Below are positions 1-9,011 of a DNA stretch of 64,000 nt, in pieces; position 1 is the stretch's first letter, and every line of letters begins with the position of its first letter. The notes beneath the pieces were generated by a model. That model searched no databases, was not told the origin of the DNA, and saw nothing but the letters and a program-made list of their open reading frames with translations. Origin of the DNA: an uncultured Prevotella sp. (lineage in GTDB: Bacteria; Bacteroidota; Bacteroidia; Bacteroidales; Bacteroidaceae); contig CAJOFA010000001.1 of assembly GCA_905233985.1 (NCBI GenBank), forward strand, positions 124,001 through 188,000. The letters run 5' to 3'. The translations under genes and the position numbers were made by a program.

Positions 1-446
1 ACGAGGCGTGAGCCGTCGGGCTGTTCCTCGATGGTGACTCGCACGGCATCGTCGGGCAGCAGGGGCTCAATCAGCTCGGGCCACTCGATGAAGCAGAGGG
101 CACCGCTATAAAAGTACTCCTCGTAGCCCATGTCATAAACCTCTTCCAGCTTCTTGATGCGGTAGAAGTCGAAATGGTAGATCTGAAATGAAGAATGAAG
201 AATGAAGAATGAAGAATTTGCTGACGCCATAGGTGGAGTAGCTGTGTATTCATTGACGATGGCGAAGGTGGGCGAGGTGATGACGTCCTCAACGCCTAGC
301 TCCTCACAGACGGCCTTGACGAAGGTGGTCTTGCCGGCACCCATCTTTCCGTAGAAGGCAAAGACGCGGCGCTCGCCGATATGACTGATAAACTCTCGTG
401 CGGCAGCACGGATATGGTCTAAATCCTTGATCTTAATACTTATCAT
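1..446 (-). CDS. tsaE: TsaE, tRNA threonylcarbamoyladenosine biosynthesis ATPase (partial)
   Basis: The C-terminal end lies beyond base 1; 148 codons are visible. TsaE is the ATPase that works with TsaB and TsaD to make the threonylcarbamoyl group on A37 of ANN-decoding tRNAs. A P-loop (GKMGAGKTT, residues 33-41), TSPTF (57-61) and YHFDFYR (90-96) fit the family. Between the last two, where the family has a short variable loop, residues of about 70-87 include a stretch encoded by a run of GAATGAA direct repeats (185-219), so the loop is longer than usual. The gene starts 12 bases after the porX stop and is probably cotranscribed with it. Its partner tsaB is also in this window (22676-23365). 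Confidence 0.93.
   Translation of the reverse strand, partial: MISIKIKDLDHIRAAAREFISHIGERRVFAFYGKMGAGKTTFVKAVCEELGVEDVITSPTFAIVNEYTATPPMASANSSFFILHSSFQIYHFDFYRIKKLEEVYDMGYEEYFYSGALCFIEWPELIEPLLPDDAVRVTIEEQPDGSRL
185..219. repeat. GAATGAA direct repeats inside tsaE
   Basis: Four near-perfect copies of a GAAGAAT/GAATGAA motif lie in frame in tsaE and add residues to a surface loop. Similar short runs occur at the 3' end of aroA (5320-5335). Seen directly in sequence. Confidence 0.8.
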
Positions 447-458
447 AAACTTTAAACT

Positions 459-2021
459 CTATCTCTTTTTCCCCTTCATGGATACCAGCGGGACGAGCAT
501 TTCTTCCATTGAGATGCCGCCGTGCTGGAAGGTATCACGATAGTAGGACACATAATAATTGTAGTTGTTGGGATAGGCAAAGAACGCATCGCCAGTGGCG
601 AAGACATAACTGGTCGAGAGATTCGGCGCCGGCAGCTGGGCCTTCTGTGGCCCGCGGATGACGAAGAGGTCTTTCGAGTCGTAACACAAGTTCTTGCCTA
701 ACTTATAGCGCAGGTTGGTGTTGGTATTGCGGTCGCCCACAATCTTCACGGGCTTCGTACAGCGTATGGAACCGTGGTCGGTGGTGATGAGCACGCTGTA
801 GTCGCTCTGTGCCAGCAGCCGGAAGAGGTCGCTGATGACCGAGTGACGGAACCACGAGAGGGTAATGCTGCGGTAGGCGGACTCGTTGTTGGCGAGCTCG
901 CGCACCATCTTCGACTCGGTGCGGGCATGGGAGAGCATATCGATGAAGTTGAACACAACGACATTGAGGTCGTAGCGGTCAAGCGTCTTGAACTGCTGCA
1001 GTAGCCGGTCAGCCTCTGCCGACGTATTGATTTTGTGGTACGAGAAGGTGTTGCGACGACGATAGCGCTCTAACTGCGTCTGAATGAGCGGCCCCTCGTT
1101 GAGGTTCTTGCCCTCCTCCTCGTCCTCGTCAACCCAGAGGTCGGGAAACATGCGGGCTATCTGGTCGGGCATAAGCCCTGAGAAGATGGCGTTGCGGGCA
1201 TACTGCGTGGCGGTGGGCAGGATACTACAGTAGAGTTGCTCGTCAGCAACATCGAACTGGTCGGCAATCTCGCGTTCCAGCACCTTCCACTGGTCATAGC
1301 GGAAGTTATCGAACACGATGAGAAAGACTTTCTCGCCCTTATCCAGTCGCGGGAAGACGTTGGTCTTGAAGATGTCGGGGGACAACAGGGGTGCCCCCTG
1401 CTCCTTGCCCCTTGTTCCTACCCACTCCAGATAGTTCTTCTTGATGAACTTGGCAAAACCGAGATTGGCCTCTTCCTTCTGCATCTGCAGCATCTCGGTC
1501 ATCGTCGAGTCGGTGGCGCTGAGCTCCAGCTCCCAATGGACGAGGCGGCGATAGACCTCGGTCCAGTCGCTGAACGTGCGACAGTCCATGATCTGCATGG
1601 CTATCTGCTGGAACTGCTGCTGGTAGCCGCTCTGCGTCTCTTCGGCCACTAACTCCTTGCGGTGGATGTTCTTCTTGAGCGAGAGCAGTATCTGGTTGGG
1701 GTTGACGGGCTTGATGAGGTAGTCGGCAATGTTGCGCCCGATGGCCTGGTTCATGATGTTCTCCTCCTCGCTCTTCGTCACCATCACGACAGGCACGGAG
1801 GGAGCTATCTCCTTGATGCGCTGCAGCGTCTCGAGTCCTGAGACACCAGGCATCATCTCGTCCAGCAGTACGAGGTCGAAGTTATGCTGCCGACACTCCT
1901 CAATGGCGTCGGTGCCGTTGGTGACGGTAATGACTTCATAGCCTTTCTTCTCTAAGAAGAGCAGGTGGGGCCGGAGCAGTTCCATCTCGTCGTCAGCCCA
2001 AAGTAATAGTCCGTTAGTCAT
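459..2021 (-). CDS. porX: PorX, T9SS response regulator with PglZ domain
   Basis: PorX is an atypical response regulator needed for T9SS gene expression and function in Bacteroidota. Residues 4-120 form a receiver domain with the acidic pair D10/D11, the phospho-acceptor D54 (LLDEMMPG) and a TK switch region. The C-terminal part, from about residue 200, is a PglZ/alkaline-phosphatase-like domain (DNFRYDQW, FIDMLSHAR, TTDHGS). I chose the ATG at 2021 because the protein then begins MTNGLLLWADDE as in the family, 13 bases after porW; the longer frame from 2054 would overlap porW. Length is 520 residues, normal for PorX. Near residue 202 a short insert reads GTRGKEQGAP and comes from a dispersed repeat (1393-1418). 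It lies between porW and tsaE. Confidence 0.95.
   Translation of the reverse strand: MTNGLLLWADDEMELLRPHLLFLEKKGYEVITVTNGTDAIEECRQHNFDLVLLDEMMPGVSGLETLQRIKEIAPSVPVVMVTKSEEENIMNQAIGRNIADYLIKPVNPNQILLSLKKNIHRKELVAEETQSGYQQQFQQIAMQIMDCRTFSDWTEVYRRLVHWELELSATDSTMTEMLQMQKEEANLGFAKFIKKNYLEWVGTRGKEQGAPLLSPDIFKTNVFPRLDKGEKVFLIVFDNFRYDQWKVLEREIADQFDVADEQLYCSILPTATQYARNAIFSGLMPDQIARMFPDLWVDEDEEEGKNLNEGPLIQTQLERYRRRNTFSYHKINTSAEADRLLQQFKTLDRYDLNVVVFNFIDMLSHARTESKMVRELANNESAYRSITLSWFRHSVISDLFRLLAQSDYSVLITTDHGSIRCTKPVKIVGDRNTNTNLRYKLGKNLCYDSKDLFVIRGPQKAQLPAPNLSTSYVFATGDAFFAYPNNYNYYVSYYRDTFQHGGISMEEMLVPLVSMKGKKR
1393..1418. repeat. In-frame copy of dispersed repeat A (KEQG type) in porX
   Basis: The coding strand carries a GGGGCAAGGAGCAGGGGGC-type sequence, the same family as copies in porW, rimM, porU and the HD gene. 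It sits at the linker between receiver and PglZ parts of porX and keeps the frame open. Confidence 0.75.
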
Positions 2022-2034
2022 ATATATTTTTTTA

Positions 2035-5000
2035 TTATCGGTAGAAGTCCTCATCGAAGTCGATGTAGCCGTTATTCACTGGCGCATCAGGCCCGAAGAG
2101 GTCATCGTCGGGATTCTCGTTATTATTGTCGCCGTTAGTTTCCTCGGGCTCCTCCACCACCGTCTCAGGATTACTGAGCAGCTGTTCGTTACTGATGTCG
2201 AGCGGGGCGAGTTCACGTTCATAGAACTCGTCGTAGTCATTATAGCTGAAGCTGGTGCCCAGCTTTCGCAGGTTCTCCTCGCTGATGAGCAGGTGTCGGC
2301 AGCCCGTGAGTGCTGCGTTCATCTGTTCGTCGGCATAGAGCAGACGAACATACTGACGCACCTCATCGTAGCTGAGGAAGCCGCTGACCACCATGCGGCT
2401 GATGCCCTCGTCGTTCTCGACATTAATCTCGAAGTTACGGACGAGGTAGTTGGTGAAGTTATAGCGTGCCAGCTCAAAGAGCAGCTGGTTGCCGTTGATG
2501 CTGTCGGGCTTATAGGCGATGACGAAGGCGAAGCGTGTGTCGCGCACCTTGCTGAGCGTGTCGGTAGCCAGCGAGTCGCGTCTGTTCATCACGGAGTCAC
2601 GCCGTGACCACACATCACCCAGGTCGAACGTTCCACCATGCAGGCGACGGCCTTCCTGCACGCCCTTCACAATCATACCCGCCAGCTGGCTCACCTCGCT
2701 CTCGGGGTACTTCTCCACCACTTCCTTCATGTGTGTCAGACACTGGTCGGCATGGCCCTCGTTGAGCAGCGACAGTCCTTCGATGAAGATGAACTTCGGT
2801 CGGTGGGCGCCTTGCGGGAAGCGGTCTGCCGATAATGCGGTATTGGCTTTCACCACGTCAAAGCGGTTCTCACGGAAGGCGTCATAGGTGGCAGCATAGA
2901 TAGAGTCCTCGATATGGGTGCCGAAGCGCGCGTTCTCCTCATAGTAGGGATCATTGAGTAAGATGGTCCACTGGCTTTCGGGGTAGGATGCCGTCATGTG
3001 GCTGAGGCAGAGCCGTGCTTCATTCATACGTCCCTGACGGGCATAGAGCAGATAGAGATGATACCAAGCCTCATCGTTATGCTCGTAGTCGGTGTGCTGA
3101 CTGGTCAGACGAGTCAGCATACGCTCACTCAGTCGCAGGTTGTCGAGTTTGTCCTTCAGAATGATGCCTGCATGGAAGAGTCCGTCAGCCAGCAGCGCAT
3201 TGCTGGCAGCCATCTGCTCCTCGGTGAACGGTATCTGAGCCAAGTAGTACTCACGTGTATGCGGGTCGCTGGAGACGGAGTCGGTGGCTGTGCTGTCGGC
3301 AGCCTCCGCCCTTTCCTGTTTCTCGGGATTGGCCGATAGCACAGGATTATCAGGATTGTCCGTGTTATCGAGGTTGTCCGGATTATCCGCGTTTTCGGGA
3401 TTTTCGGGATTGAGGTTCACCACGGTCTTGTTGATGCGCTGCCAGTTATCTACATTCTCACGCTTCCCCCACAGGCGCTGGAACTGCTGCTTTCCCTGAC
3501 TGACGGCCTGCGGGTTATAGAAATACCAAGTGCCCGACTGCTGTCCAGCATTTGATGCAAGGGGGTTCGTCGGCCGGTTGTTGTTGTCAACATTGCCCAG
3601 GTTCTGCTGCTGTGCCAGCTCGTTCTCGGCCTCCAGACGTGCCTCCTCTTCCTTGCGCTCTTTCTCCTTCAGCTGTTCGATGACTCGGTCGATAGCTGCC
3701 AGACGGTCGGCCTCAGACATGTGGGCCAACGCCTGCAGCGAGTCCTGCAAGTGAATGGTCTCTGTGTGGGGCACCAGCTCGTCGAGCACTTTCGAGCGTT
3801 GTGACAGCTGAGCATAGTCGGGACGCTCGCGGTCAAGCAGTCCGATGGCTTCACCATAGCAGCGACGGGCTTCGCTATACTTCTCCAGCTGCCAATAGAG
3901 ATTGCCGAGCTTAAGCAACAGCACACCTTTCTCGATGCCGCTGCGGGTGGCTTTCTCGTTGCCCGTCTCGTAGGCCCAGATAGCGTTGGCGGTATCACGC
4001 TCGGTGAGGTAGATGTTACCGATGGCGTAATAGACCTGATCCAGATAATCCTTGTTATTGTCAGAGGCTGCCATACGCTTCAGACGGCTGATCATCTTAC
4101 GTGACTGTCCGGCAGCCATCACTTCGGTCTGTGCAATGCGGGCATTGAAAGCAAGCTGATAGGGAGGACTGAGGCGGAGCACACGCCTGTAGGCATAGTA
4201 TGCTTCATCACGATGACCGAGCTGCGCCTGTAGCTGTCCCATGATGAACCACTCGCGGGCCCGCTGCAAGCGCCGACGCTCGTGACTGATGACCTCACGC
4301 AGATAGGGGATGGCCTCTTCATACTGGCCGTTGTGGATATAGTAGTCGGCATAGGCATAGTCCCAGTCCTTCACGGCACGCCAGTCGAGCGAGTCACGAC
4401 GCTGGTTGCGGATGACGTCTTCGGCTTCATAGAGCCAGCCTGACTCGGTATAGCTCTTCACCAACCACGCCCGGGCGATACCACGAATGTGGGGCTGCGT
4501 CTGGTAGAGGCGGCTCATATAGGAGAACGTAGCGGCAGCCTCCTCGAATTCACCCTTCTGAAACTGTGCCTTACCCATCAGCAGCCATGCTTTCCACAAG
4601 AATGGGTTGTACTCGCGGCGATTGAGCCATTCCCTGTCCTTTTCTGTCTTACGTCGGCCAGAGGTCCACTGTGGACGTTTCTTGATGGAATGCAGCTTGA
4701 TGGCCTTCTCCATCTTCTCTATCGTGCGGTCAAACTGCCCCGCTCCTATCGAGCGTGTCGTCTTGTTGGACGACGGATAGAGCGGCAACAGCTCTGTGTA
4801 GTTGTCCTGATGACCTTTCTCCTGGGCCTCGCTGCCCTCGATGAAAGCCTGCGAGCCGTTGAAGTATGTGTTGTAGCGGGCATTGAAAGCATGCCAGAAA
4901 CGAGAACCCGCCGTATTTTTCTGCGTAGAGCAGGAAGTTAATAAGGTACAAGGGGCAAATAGTAAGGGGCAAGAGATTAGTAACGTAAGAATACCCTTAC

Positions 5001-5226
5001 GCCCTTGATCCTTGCTCCTTACTCCTTGCACCATATTTCTTGCCCCTTGCTCTTTGCCCCTACATTCCTTCACCACATCCGCCAACTTGCATTCGCTTCT
5101 GCTGCTGCATGAGGCACAGTCGCTCTCTGCCTTCACCACAGGCTCATCTTTGTCGCCCCAAGAGAGCAGGGCGGCAACAACTCCAAGCAGGAGAATGGAA
5201 CCTATGATAATCAAAGCAAAAGTCAT
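2035..5226 (-). CDS. porW: PorW/SprE-like T9SS lipoprotein with TPR repeats, fused in frame to a small Cys-rich membrane module
   Basis: From about residue 100 the protein matches PorW/SprE, a TPR lipoprotein linked to the T9SS core: a FWHAFNARYNTYFNG start after a lipobox (LLTSC, Cys at about residue 100), many TPR-like helices, and a long C-terminal region ending in acidic Asn-rich residues. The first 55 residues are something else: one membrane segment (residues 3-22) followed by DCASCSSRSEC, as in small Cys-rich membrane proteins. The two parts are joined by a tract of dispersed repeats (4943-5061). The real lipoprotein start may be the ATG at 5034, which gives a basic n-region, a hydrophobic stretch and the lipobox; the upstream 64 codons would then be a separate small gene that has lost its stop. 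An acidic Asn/Asp-rich linker near residues 610-640 is low in complexity. porX follows 13 bases downstream, consistent with a T9SS operon. Confidence 0.85.
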   Translation of the reverse strand: MTFALIIIGSILLLGVVAALLSWGDKDEPVVKAESDCASCSSRSECKLADVVKECRGKEQGARNMVQGVRSKDQGRKGILTLLISCPLLFAPCTLLTSCSTQKNTAGSRFWHAFNARYNTYFNGSQAFIEGSEAQEKGHQDNYTELLPLYPSSNKTTRSIGAGQFDRTIEKMEKAIKLHSIKKRPQWTSGRRKTEKDREWLNRREYNPFLWKAWLLMGKAQFQKGEFEEAAATFSYMSRLYQTQPHIRGIARAWLVKSYTESGWLYEAEDVIRNQRRDSLDWRAVKDWDYAYADYYIHNGQYEEAIPYLREVISHERRRLQRAREWFIMGQLQAQLGHRDEAYYAYRRVLRLSPPYQLAFNARIAQTEVMAAGQSRKMISRLKRMAASDNNKDYLDQVYYAIGNIYLTERDTANAIWAYETGNEKATRSGIEKGVLLLKLGNLYWQLEKYSEARRCYGEAIGLLDRERPDYAQLSQRSKVLDELVPHTETIHLQDSLQALAHMSEADRLAAIDRVIEQLKEKERKEEEARLEAENELAQQQNLGNVDNNNRPTNPLASNAGQQSGTWYFYNPQAVSQGKQQFQRLWGKRENVDNWQRINKTVVNLNPENPENADNPDNLDNTDNPDNPVLSANPEKQERAEAADSTATDSVSSDPHTREYYLAQIPFTEEQMAASNALLADGLFHAGIILKDKLDNLRLSERMLTRLTSQHTDYEHNDEAWYHLYLLYARQGRMNEARLCLSHMTASYPESQWTILLNDPYYEENARFGTHIEDSIYAATYDAFRENRFDVVKANTALSADRFPQGAHRPKFIFIEGLSLLNEGHADQCLTHMKEVVEKYPESEVSQLAGMIVKGVQEGRRLHGGTFDLGDVWSRRDSVMNRRDSLATDTLSKVRDTRFAFVIAYKPDSINGNQLLFELARYNFTNYLVRNFEINVENDEGISRMVVSGFLSYDEVRQYVRLLYADEQMNAALTGCRHLLISEENLRKLGTSFSYNDYDEFYERELAPLDISNEQLLSNPETVVEEPEETNGDNNNENPDDDLFGPDAPVNNGYIDFDEDFYR
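4943..5061. repeat. Compound block of dispersed repeat A, both orientations, in porW
   Basis: The block holds several AGGGGCAAG-type copies in one orientation (4946-4972) and several CTTGCCCC-type copies in the other (5003-5061), so it can fold as an interrupted inverted repeat. The whole block is translated: one orientation reads KEQGAR and SKDQG, the other reads CPLLFAPCTLL and forms the hydrophobic core of the apparent lipoprotein signal. Confidence 0.8.
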
Positions 5227-5323
5227 AATATCTTCGTCTCTTTATTCTTGACCTTCGGTCGAGCCTGCTTACGCTCGGCATAGCTGATGCAAGCATCGCT
5301 CTGCTCTCGCTCAATTGCAGCCT

Positions 5324-6577
5324 TCATTCTTCATTTATTTCAAATCCTGCGCTGCGCAAATCATCCCAATAGCGCGGATAGGACTTACTGACTACATGCG
5401 GATTATTGATGCGCAGACCGTCTATGCGCAGGGCAGCAGGTGCGAAGGCGAGCGCCATACGATGATCTTCGTAGGTATCAATACCCATCGAGAAGTCCGG
5501 TTCGCAGCGTTCTCCGCTCCAGATGAGCTCTGCGCCGTCGCCGTCGTGCAACACATATCCTAACTTTCGCATCTCTGTTATCAGCGCAGCGATGCGGTCA
5601 GTCTCTTTAATACGTAGCGTGGAAAGCCCGCGGAAGTGGAACGGCACACCCATTACGGCACAACAGACGACAAACGTCTGAGCCAAATCGGGGGCATTGA
5701 CGAAATCGTACTCCAAGCGGGGCACCGGACTTCCACTACGGCGCAGCGTCACCATCGTCGGACGGCGCGGTTCCTTCGTGGCGAACGATGTCTTCACACC
5801 CAACAGGCTGAAGATATAACGTAACGACGAGTCCCCCTGACGAGAACCGTCAGCCAGTCCCTCCAGACAGATATGGTCGCCTTCACCCTGTGAAAGCGCC
5901 ATGATCTCATACCAGTAGGAGGCGGCGCTCCAGTCGTTCTCAATATAGTAGTTGAGCTCTTGATAGGGCTGCGGCGTCACACTGATGGTGTCATAGTCGC
6001 TCCACTCCACCTTCGCGCCGTACTGGTGCATCACCGAGAGCGTCAGGTCGATATACGGCCGTGAAATAATGTCACCCGTCAGGCGTAAAGTCAGCCCTTT
6101 CTTCAGCACCGGACCGATAAGCAGCAGCGCCGAGATATACTGTGAACTGACATTTCCTGGAATCTCCAATAGTCCACCCTCCAACTGCTTTCCTGTAATG
6201 CGTAAGGGCGGGAAGCCTTCTTTGCCCACATATTCTATCTGGGCACCAAGCTGTCGCAGGACATCAACGAGTATCTGTATGGGACGGTGTTTCATACGTT
6301 CCGTACCCGTCAGCGTGTGACAATGACCTTCAAGCACACTCAGGTAGGCAGTCATGAAACGCATAGCAGTACCTGCAGCCTTGATGTCGATGACGTCAGG
6401 CATATTTTGCAATGCACGGATGATGACTTCTGTATCGTCACAGTCACTCAGGTTTTCTGGAAGCGTACGACCTCCCGACAGCGCATGAATAATCAGCGCA
6501 CGGTTGGAAATGCTCTTCGAAGCAGGCAGATTGATGGTTTGGTTCAACAGGCGCGGGGCCTTGATGATATATTGCAT
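5324..6577 (-). CDS. aroA: AroA, 3-phosphoshikimate 1-carboxyvinyltransferase (EPSP synthase)
   Basis: Cytosolic enzyme of the shikimate pathway that joins shikimate-3-phosphate and phosphoenolpyruvate to EPSP. Visible family motifs are the N-terminal PASKSISNRAL, GTAMRFMTAYL, SSQYISALLL, RIKETDRI and DHRMALAF near the C-terminus. The length (417 residues) is normal. The gene has its own promoter (6624-6656) and is the first gene of the run aroA, porW, porX, tsaE; 97 bases separate it from porW. Its last codons (NEE, stop) fall in a GAATGAAG-type repeat like that in tsaE, so the C-terminal tail may be repeat-derived. Nothing suggests loss of function. Confidence 0.97.
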   Translation of the reverse strand: MQYIIKAPRLLNQTINLPASKSISNRALIIHALSGGRTLPENLSDCDDTEVIIRALQNMPDVIDIKAAGTAMRFMTAYLSVLEGHCHTLTGTERMKHRPIQILVDVLRQLGAQIEYVGKEGFPPLRITGKQLEGGLLEIPGNVSSQYISALLLIGPVLKKGLTLRLTGDIISRPYIDLTLSVMHQYGAKVEWSDYDTISVTPQPYQELNYYIENDWSAASYWYEIMALSQGEGDHICLEGLADGSRQGDSSLRYIFSLLGVKTSFATKEPRRPTMVTLRRSGSPVPRLEYDFVNAPDLAQTFVVCCAVMGVPFHFRGLSTLRIKETDRIAALITEMRKLGYVLHDGDGAELIWSGERCEPDFSMGIDTYEDHRMALAFAPAALRIDGLRINNPHVVSKSYPRYWDDLRSAGFEINEE

Positions 6578-6623
6578 AGTATGGTTATAGCTTGTCTTTA
6601 CTTATTATTATATTATTAACTTA

Positions 6624-6656
6624 CAAAGGTACGAAATATTTTTCATAGTAGGCAAG
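6624..6656 (-). promoter_or_regulatory. Bacteroidetes-type promoter of aroA
   Basis: On the minus strand a CTTG box (6653-6656) lies 21 bases before TACCTTTG (6624-6631), about 45 bases upstream of the aroA ATG. Confidence 0.7.
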
Positions 6657-6712
6657 GAAAATCAAGAAATAACATTATTTATCAATCTTTTCCCCAAAAA
6701 GTAGTACAAAAA

Positions 6713-6744
6713 TTTGCTGGTTTCGAAAAAACGTCGTACCTTTG
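6713..6744 (+). promoter_or_regulatory. Bacteroidetes-type promoter of tRNA-Pro
   Basis: TTTG (6713-6716), 20 bases, then TACCTTTG (6737-6744): a full consensus match, about 33 bases before the mature tRNA. Confidence 0.8.
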
Positions 6745-6777
6745 CAGTCGATTTCGGGGAAACCCCTTACCAAGGAT

Positions 6778-6853
6778 CGGGATTTAGCGCAGTTGGTAGC
6801 GCACACGTCTGGGGGGCGCGAGGTCGCTGGTTCGAGTCCAGTAATCCCGACCA
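6778..6853 (+). tRNA. tRNA-Pro (anticodon GGG)
   Basis: A full cloverleaf folds: acceptor CGGGATT/AATCCCG, D stem GCGC/GCGC, anticodon loop CTGGGGG (anticodon GGG at 6811-6813), T loop TTCGAGT and an encoded 3' CCA. The anticodon stem (6804-6808 with 6816-6820) has one A-C mismatch at positions 28-42 and a T-G pair at 31-39. It has its own promoter and terminator. The anticodon reads CCC and CCU. Confidence 0.95.
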
Positions 6854-6857
6854 AAAT

Positions 6858-6895
6858 AAAGAAGGTTCGCATCTTGCGAACTTTCTTTTATTTTA
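6858..6895 (+). terminator. Rho-independent terminator after tRNA-Pro
   Basis: AAAGAAGGTTCGCA pairs with TGCGAACTTTCTTT around a 3-base loop and runs into T-rich sequence. It lies between converging transcripts (tRNA-Pro and the sensor kinase) and can serve both. Confidence 0.85.
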
Positions 6896-6905
6896 TAGCA
6901 GATTT

Positions 6906-8987
6906 TTATTTAGGAGATTCTTCTGCGGTTTTCTTAGGTAATGTCATCACGAAACGGGCACCATCGGTATAGGTGGTGTCGATGATAACATCACCGCCCA
7001 TGTGACAGGCCAGCGAACGGGCAATAGGAAGGCCGATGCCTGTACCTTCGGAATATTCGTTCAGCTGCACGAACTCACTGAAGATGTATTCAGCCTGCTC
7101 AGGCGGAACGCCGATGCCGGTATCCTCAACGGCGAACACCACATGATGCTTCGTCACACTAACATCCAACGTAACATGCTGTTGACCTTTACTGTCCTTA
7201 TGACCTGTGAGTGCAGTAGGATGGGTGAACTTGATAGCATTGTCGAGCAACAGCGTCAACGCCTTAACCGCCGATTTCTGATTGGTGACGAAGTTAAGCG
7301 ACTTGGCCTCTGGCGACAACTGTAGCTGCATCTGCAGGTGAGTGGCCTGAAGGATATCACTCACATCGATGGCACGCAGAGCGACATCGACCGGATGAAC
7401 CGTATCGTAGCACTCAATAACGGTATTGCTGTTGACCTGGCTGAGGTCGAGCATCTTATCCACCAAATGGGTGATACGCTCGCTATTCGTAACAATCTTT
7501 TTACTGATGTCCTGCAACTGTTCATTGGAAATCTCAATGTCGGGAGTGGCCAACACCTGCGTGAATCCCGAGAGCACATTGAGCGGTGTGCGTACCTCGT
7601 GGGAAATCTGCTGGATGAATTGAGTCTTCATGCGAGACGACTCCTCAGCACGTTCGTTGGCAATGACAAGCTGACAGTTGGTGGCATCGAGTTTCCGGTA
7701 GGCCCTGCGACGCAGGAGCGCATAGATGATGAAGAAGATGATAAGGATGACCAGCACGATGGCAATGGTGAACATGCGCTGTTGTGACAGCTCTGCACGC
7801 TGCTCGGCTATCTGGCGTTCCTTGCCTTCGGTATCATAGAATGTAGTCAGCAGGTCGGCATCGATGGTCTTCTGACGAATCATCGCTGTGTCGTAGTAAT
7901 GAGCCACTATGTCAGCCACACGGATGGCTGAGTCGCGGCGCCCGGCCAGGAGGTTCGCACGGTATTTGGGAATCATGTAACGGCCAAAGTTCTCCAAGGT
8001 GGCCTTGTAACCGCTTCCCTTGAGGAAAGCGTCAAGCTGCTCGTAATTACGGGCGGCTTCGTCATAACGTTGTGTCAGCAGGAGATAGTAGCTACTGCTG
8101 ATGATGTTACCCAACTGCTGTGCTGTCTGTGTTGACTGATAATCCTTGAAAGCGCGTTCTGATTCCTCGGTATGGCCCAGTGCAAAAGCCAACCTCGCCT
8201 TACTGTAGCAGATATCAGCCTTCATTTCATCGATGAACACCGAATCACGCTGAGGGTGCTCATTGGCAATTGCAAGGAGTGAGTCCTGCAGTTCTATCCA
8301 CGGTTTGGCCTCGGGGTAAAGTTTGTTTTGTATATAAACCTTTACGATGGCATTCATGGTTTTCTGACACTCACGGTAATCCAGCGGGTCATGATTGGTG
8401 GTCAGGCGTGTATGCACACCCTGCAACGACTTCTGAAAACTCTCAGCTGCCAGCCGAAACTGTCCTAAATACAACTGGCATTCACCGATAATCTGAGCAA
8501 TGTCATGATGGTCCGTGAAGGTGTCGTAGCCGATTGCCTTGAGCTTGCTGTCAATATTGTTCACTTCGCGCAGCGCAAGGTCGTAGCGTCGCATCTCACA
8601 TAGCAGGCGTACATAATTATTATAGGAATAGATGTACGATTCAAGGTCGGCACGGGTGGTCAGCGTCTTCACGTCGATACCGGCCAATTGGGAGTAGATT
8701 CGCAGGGAAGTATGGTACTGACCCAGGAGATTATAATTGATGGTGCGATAGAAAATGGTCTTCACCAACGAGAGCTCACCAGCTTTATCGAGACTATCGA
8801 TTACTTCCAGCGAGCGTTGGTTATCGCGTGTTTCGCCCACAGCAGAAACAATAGAGTCGGCACGATTGAAACCATCGGCATTGTTGAAGTCATCAGCGTC
8901 CATAGCCGATGGCTGCCTGTTGGTGCAACCAATCACAGTCAGCAGCACAAGCGTTATCATTGCCAGTAGTTTATTATGCTTCGTCAT
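6906..8987 (-). CDS. Membrane-bound sensor histidine kinase with a TPR sensory part
   Basis: Starts with a lipoprotein-type signal (LTVIGC, Cys21). Residues of about 30-395 are helical TPR-like repeats in the periplasm, followed by one membrane segment near residues 403-425. Then comes a HisKA dimerisation domain with the phospho-acceptor His near residue 460 (ISHEVRTPLNV) and a HATPase domain (DNAIKF, EDTGIGV, GTGIGLPIA). No receiver or DNA-binding domain is attached and no response regulator gene is adjacent, so the partner is unknown; porX is a few kilobases away but nothing in the sequence links them. It starts 24 bases after the porU stop and is probably cotranscribed with it. Signal and target cannot be read from sequence. 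Confidence 0.92.
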   Translation of the reverse strand: MTKHNKLLAMITLVLLTVIGCTNRQPSAMDADDFNNADGFNRADSIVSAVGETRDNQRSLEVIDSLDKAGELSLVKTIFYRTINYNLLGQYHTSLRIYSQLAGIDVKTLTTRADLESYIYSYNNYVRLLCEMRRYDLALREVNNIDSKLKAIGYDTFTDHHDIAQIIGECQLYLGQFRLAAESFQKSLQGVHTRLTTNHDPLDYRECQKTMNAIVKVYIQNKLYPEAKPWIELQDSLLAIANEHPQRDSVFIDEMKADICYSKARLAFALGHTEESERAFKDYQSTQTAQQLGNIISSSYYLLLTQRYDEAARNYEQLDAFLKGSGYKATLENFGRYMIPKYRANLLAGRRDSAIRVADIVAHYYDTAMIRQKTIDADLLTTFYDTEGKERQIAEQRAELSQQRMFTIAIVLVILIIFFIIYALLRRRAYRKLDATNCQLVIANERAEESSRMKTQFIQQISHEVRTPLNVLSGFTQVLATPDIEISNEQLQDISKKIVTNSERITHLVDKMLDLSQVNSNTVIECYDTVHPVDVALRAIDVSDILQATHLQMQLQLSPEAKSLNFVTNQKSAVKALTLLLDNAIKFTHPTALTGHKDSKGQQHVTLDVSVTKHHVVFAVEDTGIGVPPEQAEYIFSEFVQLNEYSEGTGIGLPIARSLACHMGGDVIIDTTYTDGARFVMTLPKKTAEESPK

Positions 8988-9011
8988 AATTGTACTTTGA
9001 TTACTTTTTCC

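Noticed and set aside
2022..2054. Longer porX start overlapping porW
   Set aside because: The family N-terminus begins at 2021 and the extension overlaps the porW stop.
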